From Deltaproteobacteria bacterium (GTDB taxonomy: Bacteria; Desulfobacterota; Binatia; UBA9968; JAJDTQ01), in assembly GCA_026712905.1 (NCBI GenBank), contig JAPOPM010000013.1:1-35049 (forward strand): 35,049 bases of DNA, in the 5' to 3' direction. The notes under the pieces are model-generated. The model searched no databases. It saw only the letters and a list, made by a program, of their open reading frames with translations, and was not told the DNA's origin. The translations under genes and the position numbers were made by a program. Positions within the stretch are counted from its first letter, which is position 1, and each line of letters starts with the position of its first letter. Shown one piece after another: positions 24,428 through 31,446 of the stretch.

Positions 24428-25225
24428 ATGGGCGCACTCGCACCAGCGGAACCGTTTCGGGCGCTTCTGCTCTTCGTGTTCGGCTCCTGCATCGGGAGCT
24501 TCCTGAACGTCTGCATCACCCGTCTGCCGGCGGGCGAGTCCATCCTTGCCCCGGCGTCCCACTGCCGCTCCTGCAAGGAGCCGCTCCCGTTCCGGGCGAA
24601 CCTGCCGTTGATCAGCTACCTGTTGCTGCGCGCGCGTTGCGCTCTCTGCGGCGCCCGCATCCCGGTGCGCTACTGGCTGGTGGAACTGGGCGCGGCGCTG
24701 GCGACCCTCGCCGGTTATCTGCGAGTCGGCGCCGGTCCGCGCCTGGGGGTCCACCTCTCCTTCGTCTGCGCCCTGGTGGCGGCGGCGGTGATCGATCTCG
24801 AGACCGGCATCATTCCCGACGCCATCAGCGTTTACGGCACGGCCGCGGCGTTCGCGCTGTCGTGGTGCGCGCCCGCCCTCTCCATCGAGGACTTTCCTTC
24901 GCCCGGCGGTTCGCTCCTGGGGGCGCTGTGCGGCGGCGGCGTGCTGTGGGCCACGGCCGCCGGCTACCGCGCCGTCACCGGCCGGGACGGCCTCGGCGGC
25001 GGCGACGTCAAGCTGCTGGCGATGATCGGCTCCTTCGCCGGCTGGGAACGGGTCCCCGGTATTCTGGCGGTGAGCGCCCTGGCGGGTTCCGTGTGCGGCA
25101 TCGGGCTCGCGTGCGTCAGGAAGGACGTTTCGTTGAAGACTCCCTTGCCGTTCGCGCCCTTCCTGAGTCTGGGGGCGCTTGTGTGCCTGTACACAAGCGC
25201 CTGCCGTGTCTCTGCCGGCCGTTGA
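24428..25225 (+). CDS. pilD: Type IV prepilin peptidase/N-methyltransferase
   Basis: This 265-residue inner-membrane aspartic protease cuts the leader from type IV pilin and pseudopilin precursors and methylates the new N-terminus. The N-terminal domain has GSCIGSFLNVCITRLP and a zinc site of two CxxC pairs (Cys46/49 and Cys71/74). The catalytic aspartates are Asp123 in VIDLETGIIPD and Asp193 in GLGGGDVKLLAMIGSF. The ATG at 24428 has GGGAGGGA at good spacing; a GTG at 24383 is possible but weaker. It is followed 10 bases later by pseudopilin genes, its likely substrates. Confidence 0.92.
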   Translation: MGALAPAEPFRALLLFVFGSCIGSFLNVCITRLPAGESILAPASHCRSCKEPLPFRANLPLISYLLLRARCALCGARIPVRYWLVELGAALATLAGYLRVGAGPRLGVHLSFVCALVAAAVIDLETGIIPDAISVYGTAAAFALSWCAPALSIEDFPSPGGSLLGALCGGGVLWATAAGYRAVTGRDGLGGGDVKLLAMIGSFAGWERVPGILAVSALAGSVCGIGLACVRKDVSLKTPLPFAPFLSLGALVCLYTSACRVSAGR

Positions 25226-25235
25226 GGAACCCGAC

Positions 25236-25694
25236 ATGCCGCCAGCGTCTGCTTCCACCGCCGGATTTTCCCTGCTGGGTCAAATGATCACCGTGGCCCT
25301 CGCCGGCATCATGCTGACCATCGCGGTGCCGGGCTACCTGAAGGTGATGCCCAGGCACCGCCTCCACGGCGCGGCGCGCCAAGTGACCGGGGACCTCATG
25401 TGGGCGCGCATGAAGGCGATCCAGCGCAACAACCGCTACCGGATCTTCTTCCTCAACGACCGCGAGTACCAAATACTCGACGACGCGGACAACGACGGCT
25501 CCGTGGACCCCGGCGAGTGGACGTTCACGCGGGACCTCCAGGCGGACTACAGGGACGTGGTGGTCCGCTCCAATAACAACCCGGTGTTCAGCCCGCGCGG
25601 AACGGCCAGCCATCTGGCGACCATCACCCTCACCAACCCGGCGGGCACGAAGCGCGTCAGCATCAGCATCGCGGGCCGCGTGCGCATCCGCTGA
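25236..25694 (+). CDS. GspH/FimT-family pseudopilin
   Basis: The 152-residue minor pilin has a short leader ending in Gly (PPASASTAG), then FSLLGQMITVALAGIMLTIA as the N-terminal helix that anchors it in the membrane until assembly. The C-terminal part fits GspH/FimT, with YRIFFLNDREYQILDD and a late ATITLTNP strand. The fifth residue of the mature protein is Gly, where nearly all pilins have Glu. That Glu is needed for methylation and docking in most family members. ATG at 25236 follows GAGGAA. It precedes pilV by 11 bases. Confidence 0.8.
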   Translation: MPPASASTAGFSLLGQMITVALAGIMLTIAVPGYLKVMPRHRLHGAARQVTGDLMWARMKAIQRNNRYRIFFLNDREYQILDDADNDGSVDPGEWTFTRDLQADYRDVVVRSNNNPVFSPRGTASHLATITLTNPAGTKRVSISIAGRVRIR

Positions 25695-25705
25695 CGGGAG
25701 ACGCC

Positions 25706-26086
25706 ATGACACGACCGCGTTCGTCGTTGGCCGGACAACGGGGCTTCTCCATGATCGAGCTGCTGGTGGCGATGCTGATCCTGTCGACCGCGCTCCTGGG
25801 GCTCGGACGCGTCGCCATCGGAGTGGTCCAGGGAAACCTCCGGAGCCGCGACCACAGCGTTGCCACGTTCCTGGCCCAGGATCGCATCGAGAGTCTCAGG
25901 GGTGGCGGAGGCGCCGTCGCCCCGGCCACGGAGGACTACGGTGCAATACCCGACTTCCCCGGTTTCAGACGGGTCACCGAGGTCCTGCGGGACACCCCCG
26001 AGAGGGGCTTGAGCACCGTCACGGTGACCGTCTCCTGGGATCAGGGCGAGCGCTCGGCGGTCCTCCGGACCCTTGTGGGCCGGTGA
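25706..26086 (+). CDS. pilV: Type IV pilus minor pilin PilV/GspI-like
   Basis: The 126-residue protein has leader MTRPRSSLAGQRG, then FSMIELLVAMLILSTALLG, a canonical class III signal with Glu5 kept. The DHSVATFLAQDRIESLRGGG segment after the helix is typical of PilV/GspI. It would be part of a pilus or pseudopilus tip complex after processing by the peptidase encoded upstream. The last bases overlap the next gene (TGATG). Confidence 0.82.
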   Translation: MTRPRSSLAGQRGFSMIELLVAMLILSTALLGLGRVAIGVVQGNLRSRDHSVATFLAQDRIESLRGGGGAVAPATEDYGAIPDFPGFRRVTEVLRDTPERGLSTVTVTVSWDQGERSAVLRTLVGR

Positions 26087-26736
26087 TGCGCCTGTTTTTC
26101 GACGCGGACCGGCGCCGGCGACGACTTGGTTTCCGGAACGCCGGGTGGAGGCGCGGCCGCTGGTCCTTCGCCCGGGGCTTCACGCTTATCGAGCTCCTGG
26201 TGGTGCTGGCGATCCAGGGGATTCTGCTCGCCGCGGTGGTCACGAGCTTCACCGGCCAGCTCACCGCTCACGACCTTCAGGAGCAGATCACCGCCATGCA
26301 TCAGAACGCCCGCGCGGCCATGACCATGGTTGTCGGCGAGGCGAGGAAGGCCGGTTACGATCCGGCGGGCGTGGGTTTCGCGGGCATAACCTACGATCCT
26401 GTCCGATTGCGCATCGCGGTCGACCACAACGGCGACGGCGACTTGTCGGACTCCAACGAGCGGGTCGTCTACTTTCACGACGCCACCGGCATGGTCCTCC
26501 GGCGCGATACCGGCGGCGGCGGGCAGCCGGTGGTGGAGGACGTGCAGTCCTTTGCCGTGGAGTACCTGGACGGTGCGGGCGGCTCGACCACGGCCACGGC
26601 GGTGATACGAAGGCTCCGGGTTACCATCACCACGCGGACCTCCAAGCGGGATCCGCGTTACCCGCGGAACGGCGGCTACCGTACCCACACGCTCCGTTCC
26701 GTCGTGACGCCGGTCAACCTGGGGCTGGTGCCGTGA
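26086..26736 (+). CDS. pilW: Type IV pilus minor pilin PilW-like
   Basis: The 216-residue protein has an unusually long, Arg-rich leader (about 32 residues, ending ARG) before FTLIELLVVLAIQGILLAAVV, which keeps Glu5. AMHQNARAAMTMVVGEARKAGYDP is the PilW-type alpha helix continuing from the anchor. The rest is beta-rich with a DHNGDGDLSDSNE segment that could bind calcium. ATG 26086 overlaps the pilV stop. It is the last recognisable pilus gene: pilX, pilY1 and pilE do not follow, and the next gene is convergent with only 16 bases between stops. Confidence 0.82.
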   Translation: MRLFFDADRRRRRLGFRNAGWRRGRWSFARGFTLIELLVVLAIQGILLAAVVTSFTGQLTAHDLQEQITAMHQNARAAMTMVVGEARKAGYDPAGVGFAGITYDPVRLRIAVDHNGDGDLSDSNERVVYFHDATGMVLRRDTGGGGQPVVEDVQSFAVEYLDGAGGSTTATAVIRRLRVTITTRTSKRDPRYPRNGGYRTHTLRSVVTPVNLGLVP

Positions 26737-26752
26737 GCGGATCCGAACAGGC

Positions 26753-26950
26753 TCACGAGTCCGCGGGATTGTCTTGCATCGGTTCCGGCGCGGCCTCGCC
26801 GGGCCGGGTCATGAGATACTCGCAGTCCTGTTTCTCGGGCAACTGCCGAAGCTGCGCGATGACCCCTTCGGCCTCCTCGCGGGAGTAGTAGAGGCCCACC
26901 GTGCTGATGGCGCCGTCGGGCCGGCGCTCGTGAAGATAGTACTTGTCCAA
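26753..26950 (-). CDS. Small protein (65 residues) downstream of the dehalogenase-like gene
   Basis: I do not recognise this protein. It starts with TTG at 26950, 8 bases after the preceding stop, with GAGGGG overlapping that stop as ribosome site. The sequence begins MDKYYLHERRPDGAISTVG and includes YYSREEAEGVIAQLRQLPEKQ, a mixed alpha/beta pattern. It has one Cys and no membrane helix, so it is not the membrane anchor RdhB found beside respiratory reductive dehalogenases. Tight coupling suggests it works with the iron-sulfur protein. The TTG start makes it easy to miss in automated calls. Confidence 0.55.
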   Translation of the reverse strand: MDKYYLHERRPDGAISTVGLYYSREEAEGVIAQLRQLPEKQDCEYLMTRPGEAAPEPMQDNPADS

Positions 26951-26958
26951 GACGCCCC

Positions 26959-27861
26959 TCAGTACTTCGGAGACTTGTAGCCGATGCGCTTGCGGTGCTT
27001 CATGAACGTCTTGAAAGTGGTGCGGTGGCTTTGGACGTTGAACGGGCAGACGTCCACGCACAGGTGACAGTACTCGTCGCGCAGGCGCGAGTAGGGGTAG
27101 CACTTCTCCAGGTCGATGAGCCAGCGCTTGATGCCCTCGGTGACCACGTGCTCCTTGGGAATCGCGTCGCCCGGGCAGTTGAGCATGCACACGTTGCAGT
27201 TCATGCAGAAGTCCTGGACGCCGAACTCCCGCGGCTCGTCCACGTCCAGCGGCAGGTCGGTGGTGACGAAGCCGGGACGGAAGTCCGCGCCGAATTTCTC
27301 GTTGATCAGGCTGCCGTGGCGACCCAGCTCGCCGAACCCCACCTGGTAGAACACCGGGATCGCCTGCACCTCGCGCACGCCGTTGTGATGCGCCCACGCG
27401 GGATACCCCAGGTCGCGAACGTAGGCGGCCAGCTCGGTGGCCAGATCGGAGCACGCCGCGTAGACGCGCATGGCCTCTTCTTCCACCGCGTCCGCGCCTT
27501 CGAGTACCTTGTGGTAGTCTTCGGTGATGCACGCCGCGATGACGAACTCGTGGGGCACCTCTTCGCCCAGGTCGATCATGGTCGGCGTGAGCCGGCAGAT
27601 CCCCACGAGGTCCGCGCCCAGTTCGTGCGCCTTGGCCTTGACTTGCGCGGTCATGGCCGCGCGGTCCGTCACCTCGACCCGTTGCGGGTTCACCGGACCG
27701 TCGCGGAACTTGGCGTTTTCCACCCAACGATCGGTGTATCCGACCACCTTCTCCGATCGGCTGGCGTAGTGGGGCACCTTTTCCATACCCAGGTCGTGAA
27801 CCATGGTGGACAGCACGGGATCGGCCAGTCCCTGCATCCGTCTGGGTGTTGTTCCGCGCAT
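26959..27861 (-). CDS. Reductive dehalogenase-like protein, two 4Fe-4S clusters, cytoplasmic
   Basis: The 300-residue protein is related to the reductive dehalogenase/epoxyqueuosine reductase superfamily. GADLVGICRL (82-91) fits the cobalamin-domain start. VGFGELGRHGSLINEKFGADFRPGFVTTDLPL (174-205) is the RdhA-type version (GRHG, not the GKN of QueG). Cys219, 222, 225 and 229-Pro make the first cluster; Cys265, 268 and 272-Pro, plus perhaps Cys254, the second. There is no Tat signal, unlike respiratory enzymes, and the length is short for RdhA (about 450 or more). AGGAGC precedes the ATG. It may dehalogenate or reduce something in the cytoplasm; the function is not proven. Confidence 0.72.
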   Translation of the reverse strand: MRGTTPRRMQGLADPVLSTMVHDLGMEKVPHYASRSEKVVGYTDRWVENAKFRDGPVNPQRVEVTDRAAMTAQVKAKAHELGADLVGICRLTPTMIDLGEEVPHEFVIAACITEDYHKVLEGADAVEEEAMRVYAACSDLATELAAYVRDLGYPAWAHHNGVREVQAIPVFYQVGFGELGRHGSLINEKFGADFRPGFVTTDLPLDVDEPREFGVQDFCMNCNVCMLNCPGDAIPKEHVVTEGIKRWLIDLEKCYPYSRLRDEYCHLCVDVCPFNVQSHRTTFKTFMKHRKRIGYKSPKY

Positions 27862-27882
27862 GGAAAGCTCCTGTCTTGCCGT

Positions 27883-27907
27883 GACTACGGTCCTGCCGGA
27901 CTACGGT
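27883..27907. promoter_or_regulatory. Direct repeat in the divergent promoter region
   Basis: GACTACGGT occurs twice (27883-27891 and 27899-27907), 16 bases apart, just upstream of the dehalogenase-like gene. A spaced direct repeat in a divergent intergenic region can be a regulator site, but two copies may be chance. The 27862-28136 gap otherwise holds the repeat at 27998-28050 and no gene. Confidence 0.2.
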
Positions 27908-27997
27908 TGCCTTCTCACGGTCAGCCGTACCAGACCCGTTGGCCGCGTTGCAACAAGGGCACCGTCCATGTTGCCTGCCAGTGCGACGCTACGCTCC

Positions 27998-28050
27998 GGG
28001 CGAACGAGGTTTGGCCGGGCTCCTCCAAGCGTTCGCCCTGAGCCTGTCGA
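27998..28050. repeat. Dispersed repeat copy with inverted arms
   Basis: GGGCGAACG (27998-28006) pairs with CGTTCGCCC (28030-28038), a perfect 9-bp inverted repeat. The right side continues as CTGAGCCTGTCGA, matching the core of the element at 17720-17827. It lies 87 bases upstream of the TrpF-like gene. Confidence 0.5.
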
Positions 28051-28136
28051 CGATCTCGGGGCAGGCGCGGCGAAGCGCGGTCGGCGGGCGCCCACTGTTG
28101 CTGCAAGCCGATTCGCGCTACGAACACGAGCGAGCC

Positions 28137-28820
28137 ATGGCGCAGACCATCATCCAGATCGCGGGAGTCCGGGACGAGGGCGAGGCGGGGATGCTCGTAG
28201 CGAACGGCGTCCACCGGCTCGGGTTTCCCATCGGGCTGGACGTGCACGCGGAGGATCTGCCGGCGGACGAGGCGGCCGCGGTCATCGAACGCCTCGACAT
28301 TGGCTTTCAGGCTTGGCTGATCACCTACCGCCACGACCCGCGCGCCGTGGCCGCCATGTGCCGCCGGCTCGGCTGCGCCGGCGTCCAACTGCACGGCGAT
28401 GCCGGCCCGGACGCGCTGAGGCGGTTCAAGGCTCTGTGCCCGGGCCTCCAGGTGGTGAAGAGCTTGGTGGTGCGGGAGGGAAACCTGGCGGAGTTGGAAG
28501 AGCGGGTCCGGGCGCTGGCCGCGCACGTAGACGGTTTCATCACCGACACCTTCGATCCAGCCAGTGGCGCGTCCGGGGCCACCGGCAAGACTCACGATTG
28601 GGGCGTCAGCCGCCGATTGGTGGAACTGAGTCCCCGACCTGTCATACTGGCGGGAGGATTGACGCCGGAGAACGTGGCCCGGGCCATCGAAACCGTCAGG
28701 CCCGCGGGCGTCGACGTCCACACCGGTGTCGAGGACGGCTCCGGCCGCAAGGACCCCGCGCGGGTGCGTGCTTTCGTGTCCAACGCATCGGCGGCGTTCG
28801 CCGCGCTCGCGCGGACCTAG
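28137..28820 (+). CDS. TrpF-like (phosphoribosylanthranilate isomerase family) protein lacking the catalytic Cys
   Basis: The 227-residue TIM-barrel protein of the TrpF family keeps VQLHG (83-87), Asp137 in the ITDT segment (the usual general acid), ASGATGKTHDW (145-155) and the phosphate-binding LAGGLTPENV and GVDVHTGVED stretches. The N-terminal KICG motif, whose Cys is the general base, reads QIAG (7-10), so the Cys is Ala9. No other tryptophan gene is nearby; it pairs with a luciferase-like monooxygenase gene 68 bases downstream. It is therefore probably a paralogue with another substrate. ATG 28137 gives the normal family start; longer readings run into the upstream repeat. Confidence 0.78.
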   Translation: MAQTIIQIAGVRDEGEAGMLVANGVHRLGFPIGLDVHAEDLPADEAAAVIERLDIGFQAWLITYRHDPRAVAAMCRRLGCAGVQLHGDAGPDALRRFKALCPGLQVVKSLVVREGNLAELEERVRALAAHVDGFITDTFDPASGASGATGKTHDWGVSRRLVELSPRPVILAGGLTPENVARAIETVRPAGVDVHTGVEDGSGRKDPARVRAFVSNASAAFAALART

Positions 28821-28888
28821 GCAAGGAGCGGTCGCTTGTGACGCGGGACACCGGAGGCCAAGTCACAGGTCATGAAACGGGAGCGACG

Positions 28889-29863
28889 ATGAAACTGGGA
28901 CTGAGCCCGTTGCAGGGCACCGACAGCTTCGAGGAAACCATTTGGGAATGCGAGCGCGCGGAGGAGGCCGGGTTCGATTCGGTCTGGCTCGGCGAGCACC
29001 ACAACAATCCCGTGCTCTATCCGGCGCCGCTGCTCGGGCTCGCCGCCATCGCCGCGCGCACGCGCCGGGTGGCCCTGGGCACCGGAGTGCTGCTGCTGCC
29101 GCTCTACCACCCCATGTGCGTGGCCGAAGAGGGAGCCATGGTGGACATGATCTCCGGGGGCCGCCTCATCCTCGGGGTGGGAGCCGGGTACGCTCCCGAG
29201 GAGTTCGCCGCCTTCGGCCTGTCCGTGAAGCAGCGCGGCAGCCGCCTCGACGAGGGCGCGGCGCTGCTTCGGCGGCTCTGGACCGAGACCCACGTCACCC
29301 ACGACGGGCGCTACTTCCACGTAAACGACGCCACGGTGGGGCCGAGGCCGGTGCAGCAGCCGGCGCCGCCCATCTGGTTCGGCGCCTGGACCGCCCCGGC
29401 CATCGAGCGCGCCGCCCGCCTCGGCGACGCATGGCTCGCGGGTCCGTCCGCTGCCCTGTCCGAGCTGGCATCCTGCGCCGAGGCCTATCGCCGGGCGTGC
29501 TCCGAGCTGGGCAAGACGCCGGGCGAGATCGCCGCCTTCCGCTACGTCTTCGTCGCCGACACCACCGAGCAGGCGCTCGCGTCCGCCGGCGATTCCTTCA
29601 TCCAGGCCTACGAGAACATGTACTTCCGCTGGCCCCACCCGGTGATCAAGCGGCCCGCCGGGGACCTCACCATCGAGCGCCTGGCCGAGAACCGCATCAT
29701 CCTGGGCGATCCCGAAACCTGCGCGCGGGAGATCGCGCGCTTTCGGCAGGAGCTGGGGCTCACCCATCTCATCTGCCGCTTCTCCGTCCCCGGCATTTCC
29801 CGCGAGGCGTCCGCATCGTCCCTCGACCTGTTCGCACGGGAGGTGATGCCGGCCCTGCGGTGA
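28889..29863 (+). CDS. LLM-class flavin-dependent oxidoreductase (luciferase-like monooxygenase)
   Basis: The 324-residue TIM-barrel flavoprotein uses reduced FMN or F420 with or without oxygen. The family pattern is clear: FDSVWLGEHHNNPVLYPAPLLGLAAIAARTRRVALGTGVLLLPLYHP, then EEGAMVDMISGGRLILGVGAGY, and a C-terminal ILGDPETCAREIARFRQELGLTHLICRFS. GGGAG precedes the ATG with 5 bases spacing. It follows the TrpF-like gene and is followed by the REP repeat region. The substrate is unknown. Confidence 0.88.
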   Translation: MKLGLSPLQGTDSFEETIWECERAEEAGFDSVWLGEHHNNPVLYPAPLLGLAAIAARTRRVALGTGVLLLPLYHPMCVAEEGAMVDMISGGRLILGVGAGYAPEEFAAFGLSVKQRGSRLDEGAALLRRLWTETHVTHDGRYFHVNDATVGPRPVQQPAPPIWFGAWTAPAIERAARLGDAWLAGPSAALSELASCAEAYRRACSELGKTPGEIAAFRYVFVADTTEQALASAGDSFIQAYENMYFRWPHPVIKRPAGDLTIERLAENRIILGDPETCAREIARFRQELGLTHLICRFSVPGISREASASSLDLFAREVMPALR

Positions 29864-29881
29864 AGACCACGGGACCTCCTT

Positions 29882-29958
29882 GTCAGGTTGTGTGAGAACT
29901 TGCGACGGGCAGGGAGTTACGTATCGTCATTCCCGCGAAACAGGCTGTGTCAAAACGT
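29882..29958. repeat. Left direct repeats of the REP/RAYT region
   Basis: 29928-29956 (CATTCCCG then AACAGGCTGTGTC) matches 31325-31353 on the other side of the transposase gene at 26 of 29 positions. A more diverged related copy (GGTTGTGTGAGAAC) lies at about 29886-29899. The 320-base gap between the monooxygenase and the transposase gene is entirely made of such repeats. Confidence 0.7.
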
Positions 29959-30139
29959 CGCTCGGGCAAGCATGGCGCCAACCCCCCGATTCGTCATTCC
30001 CGCGGAAGCGGGAATCCAGGGGTGGTGGTGGGGCACTACAGCGGCGTTTCCCCGCCTCCCGACCCCTGGATTCCCGCTTCCGCGGGAATGACGAATCAGG
30101 GGGTTGGTGCCTCTCCCAGATGGTGTTTTGACACAACCT
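29942..30139. repeat. Long composite palindrome of REP sequences
   Basis: Inner arms 29978-30023 and 30062-30107 are inverted copies matching at 45 of 46 positions. Each contains its own small hairpin (CATTCCCGC and GCGGGAATC). Outer arms AGGCTGTGTCAAAAC (29942-29956) and its near-complement (30125-30139, 14 of 15) frame them. This is a BIME-like arrangement of repetitive extragenic palindromes next to their transposase gene. Open frames through it translate as SSFPRKRESR, a common annotation artefact. Confidence 0.88.
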
Positions 30140-30183
30140 GGAAAGCAAGAATCCAGGGATGGAGTGGGGCCGCTGGAATGCCG

Positions 30184-31197
30184 TCAAGGCGCGTCGGTGC
30201 CATCGCGTCTCCCGGCGGAGTCTTCCAGGCGTGACTCGATCGCACGCCAGTCCTTGACCAACGCGGGGTCCTCCGCCATGCGCTCGCGGACACGCCTCCG
30301 TTCGTGGCTTACGGCGCTGTAGTCGAGGCCTCCCAGGTGCGCGCCGATGGCCTGCTGGGTCATTCCCGCATAGCGGTACATGAGCTCCATCAAGAGGCCG
30401 CGTTGGTCGCGGCAACGGCCTCGCTTTCGCTGCAGTCGCGCGGGCGGCAGTTGGAAGTGGGCCGCCACCTCGGCGGTGATGCGTGCGGGTTGGAGGCGCC
30501 GCGCGCGTCGCTCCGGCGTTTCCCCCGGAACGGCTCCGGCTACGTCGGACCCCCGTCCCGCCGCGGCAGCCCAGAAACGGTCGTCCCCCAGCACCACCTG
30601 GCCGCGCACGGCTTTCCACGGAGTCGGTACGCCCTGTTCCAAGCCGTCCTGTACGAACCGGCCATAGCGCTGCCGCGATTCTCCCACCTCCGCGAGCACG
30701 GCGTCGTAGTGCACCCACGATTCCCGGCGCCGCGCGGACACGTACCCTCCGAGGCTGCTCCAGCGGTACAGCCACAGTTGCCGGATCTGGTCGGGAACCG
30801 TGGGTCGCCGGCGGACCACGCGCACCGGATTCATGTGCACGTACCGGCTCAGCGCGAGCAAGTGTGCGTCGGGCTGGAACAGGATCGACTTGAACCGGCC
30901 TTGGTAGAGGTGCCCCGTGCGCCGATGGCGTCGGTTGAAGAAGGATGTGTACGCGACGTTGAAGTGCCGCATGAAGTCCGAGAGGTTGGCCCCGGGGGTT
31001 TCCACCATCAGGTGGAAGTGGTTGTGCATCAGCACGAAGGCGTGCAACCGGACGTCATAGATCTCCAACGATTTCCGCAACCGTTCGAGGAACGCCTGCC
31101 GGTCGTCGTCGTCAGTGAAGATCCTTCTGCGGTCGTTGCCCCGGCAGGTGACGTGGTAGTGCGCGTGCGGGTACTCGATCCGTAACGGCCGTGCCAT
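30184..31197 (-). CDS. REP-associated tyrosine transposase (RAYT) with DnaA-like C-terminal domain
   Basis: The 337-residue protein of the Y1 transposase (IS200-related) family cuts and rejoins REP single strands. MARPLRIEYPHAHYHVTCRGN is the standard RAYT start. The metal-binding HUH pair is His60 and His62 (MHNHFHLMVE) and the nucleophile is probably Tyr119 (SRYVHMNPVR). After a linker, residues about 262-325 (ITAEVAAHFQ to YSAVSHERRRVRERM) resemble the DnaA domain IV helix-turn-helix, a longer form than E. coli RAYT (about 165). AGGGGAG precedes the ATG. REP copies lie on both sides, so the enzyme and its targets look matched. Confidence 0.9.
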   Translation of the reverse strand: MARPLRIEYPHAHYHVTCRGNDRRRIFTDDDDRQAFLERLRKSLEIYDVRLHAFVLMHNHFHLMVETPGANLSDFMRHFNVAYTSFFNRRHRRTGHLYQGRFKSILFQPDAHLLALSRYVHMNPVRVVRRRPTVPDQIRQLWLYRWSSLGGYVSARRRESWVHYDAVLAEVGESRQRYGRFVQDGLEQGVPTPWKAVRGQVVLGDDRFWAAAAGRGSDVAGAVPGETPERRARRLQPARITAEVAAHFQLPPARLQRKRGRCRDQRGLLMELMYRYAGMTQQAIGAHLGGLDYSAVSHERRRVRERMAEDPALVKDWRAIESRLEDSAGRRDGTDAP

Positions 31198-31324
31198 GAC
31201 GCTCCCCTGGAGTTCAAGGTTTGACCCCCAAGCCGCATTATCGCCGACGTAGACTGGATGTCAAGGAAGGAGGTGATGGCAAGACTCCGCTCGGCCACGC
31301 AACGGCACCGCCATCCCGAAACGA

Positions 31325-31411
31325 CATTCCCGTGGAACAGGCTGTGTCGAAACCCGTGAGGCAAGGACCCTACGATTCGTCATTCCCGCGGAAGCGGGAA
31401 TCCAGGGGTGG
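31325..31411. repeat. Right REP copy upstream of the transposase gene
   Basis: 31325-31353 matches the left direct repeat and 31374-31411 is identical over 38 bases to 29988-30025. The small hairpin (CATTCCCGC with GCGGGAATC) could end or stabilise the isocitrate dehydrogenase transcript, which stops at 31447. The remaining gap 31198-31324 carries an extended ribosome-binding-like sequence (AAGGAGGTGAT at about 31267-31277) with only a 27-codon frame after it. Confidence 0.8.
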
Positions 31412-31446
31412 GGAGGCGGTCGCTCCGGATGGCGCCGCGGACGCGT

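Noticed and set aside
26753..26950. RdhB membrane anchor beside the dehalogenase-like gene
   Set aside because: The small protein has no hydrophobic segment.
26959..27861. Epoxyqueuosine reductase QueG
   Set aside because: The segment equivalent to the QueG GKN motif reads GRHG as in RdhA, and no tRNA-modification genes are nearby; the relationship is at superfamily level only.
29880..30234. Short open frames on both strands containing SSFPRKRESR
   Set aside because: They are translations of the REP palindrome, a well-known artefact, and lack ribosome sites and gene-like sequence.
31267..31277. Fragment of a 16S rRNA 3' end on the minus strand
   Set aside because: Only 11 bases match and the preceding conserved 16S sequence is absent.
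29882..31411. Possible CRISPR array
   Set aside because: The repeats are palindromic, unevenly spaced, few and on both sides of a transposase gene; there is no regular spacer series and no cas gene.
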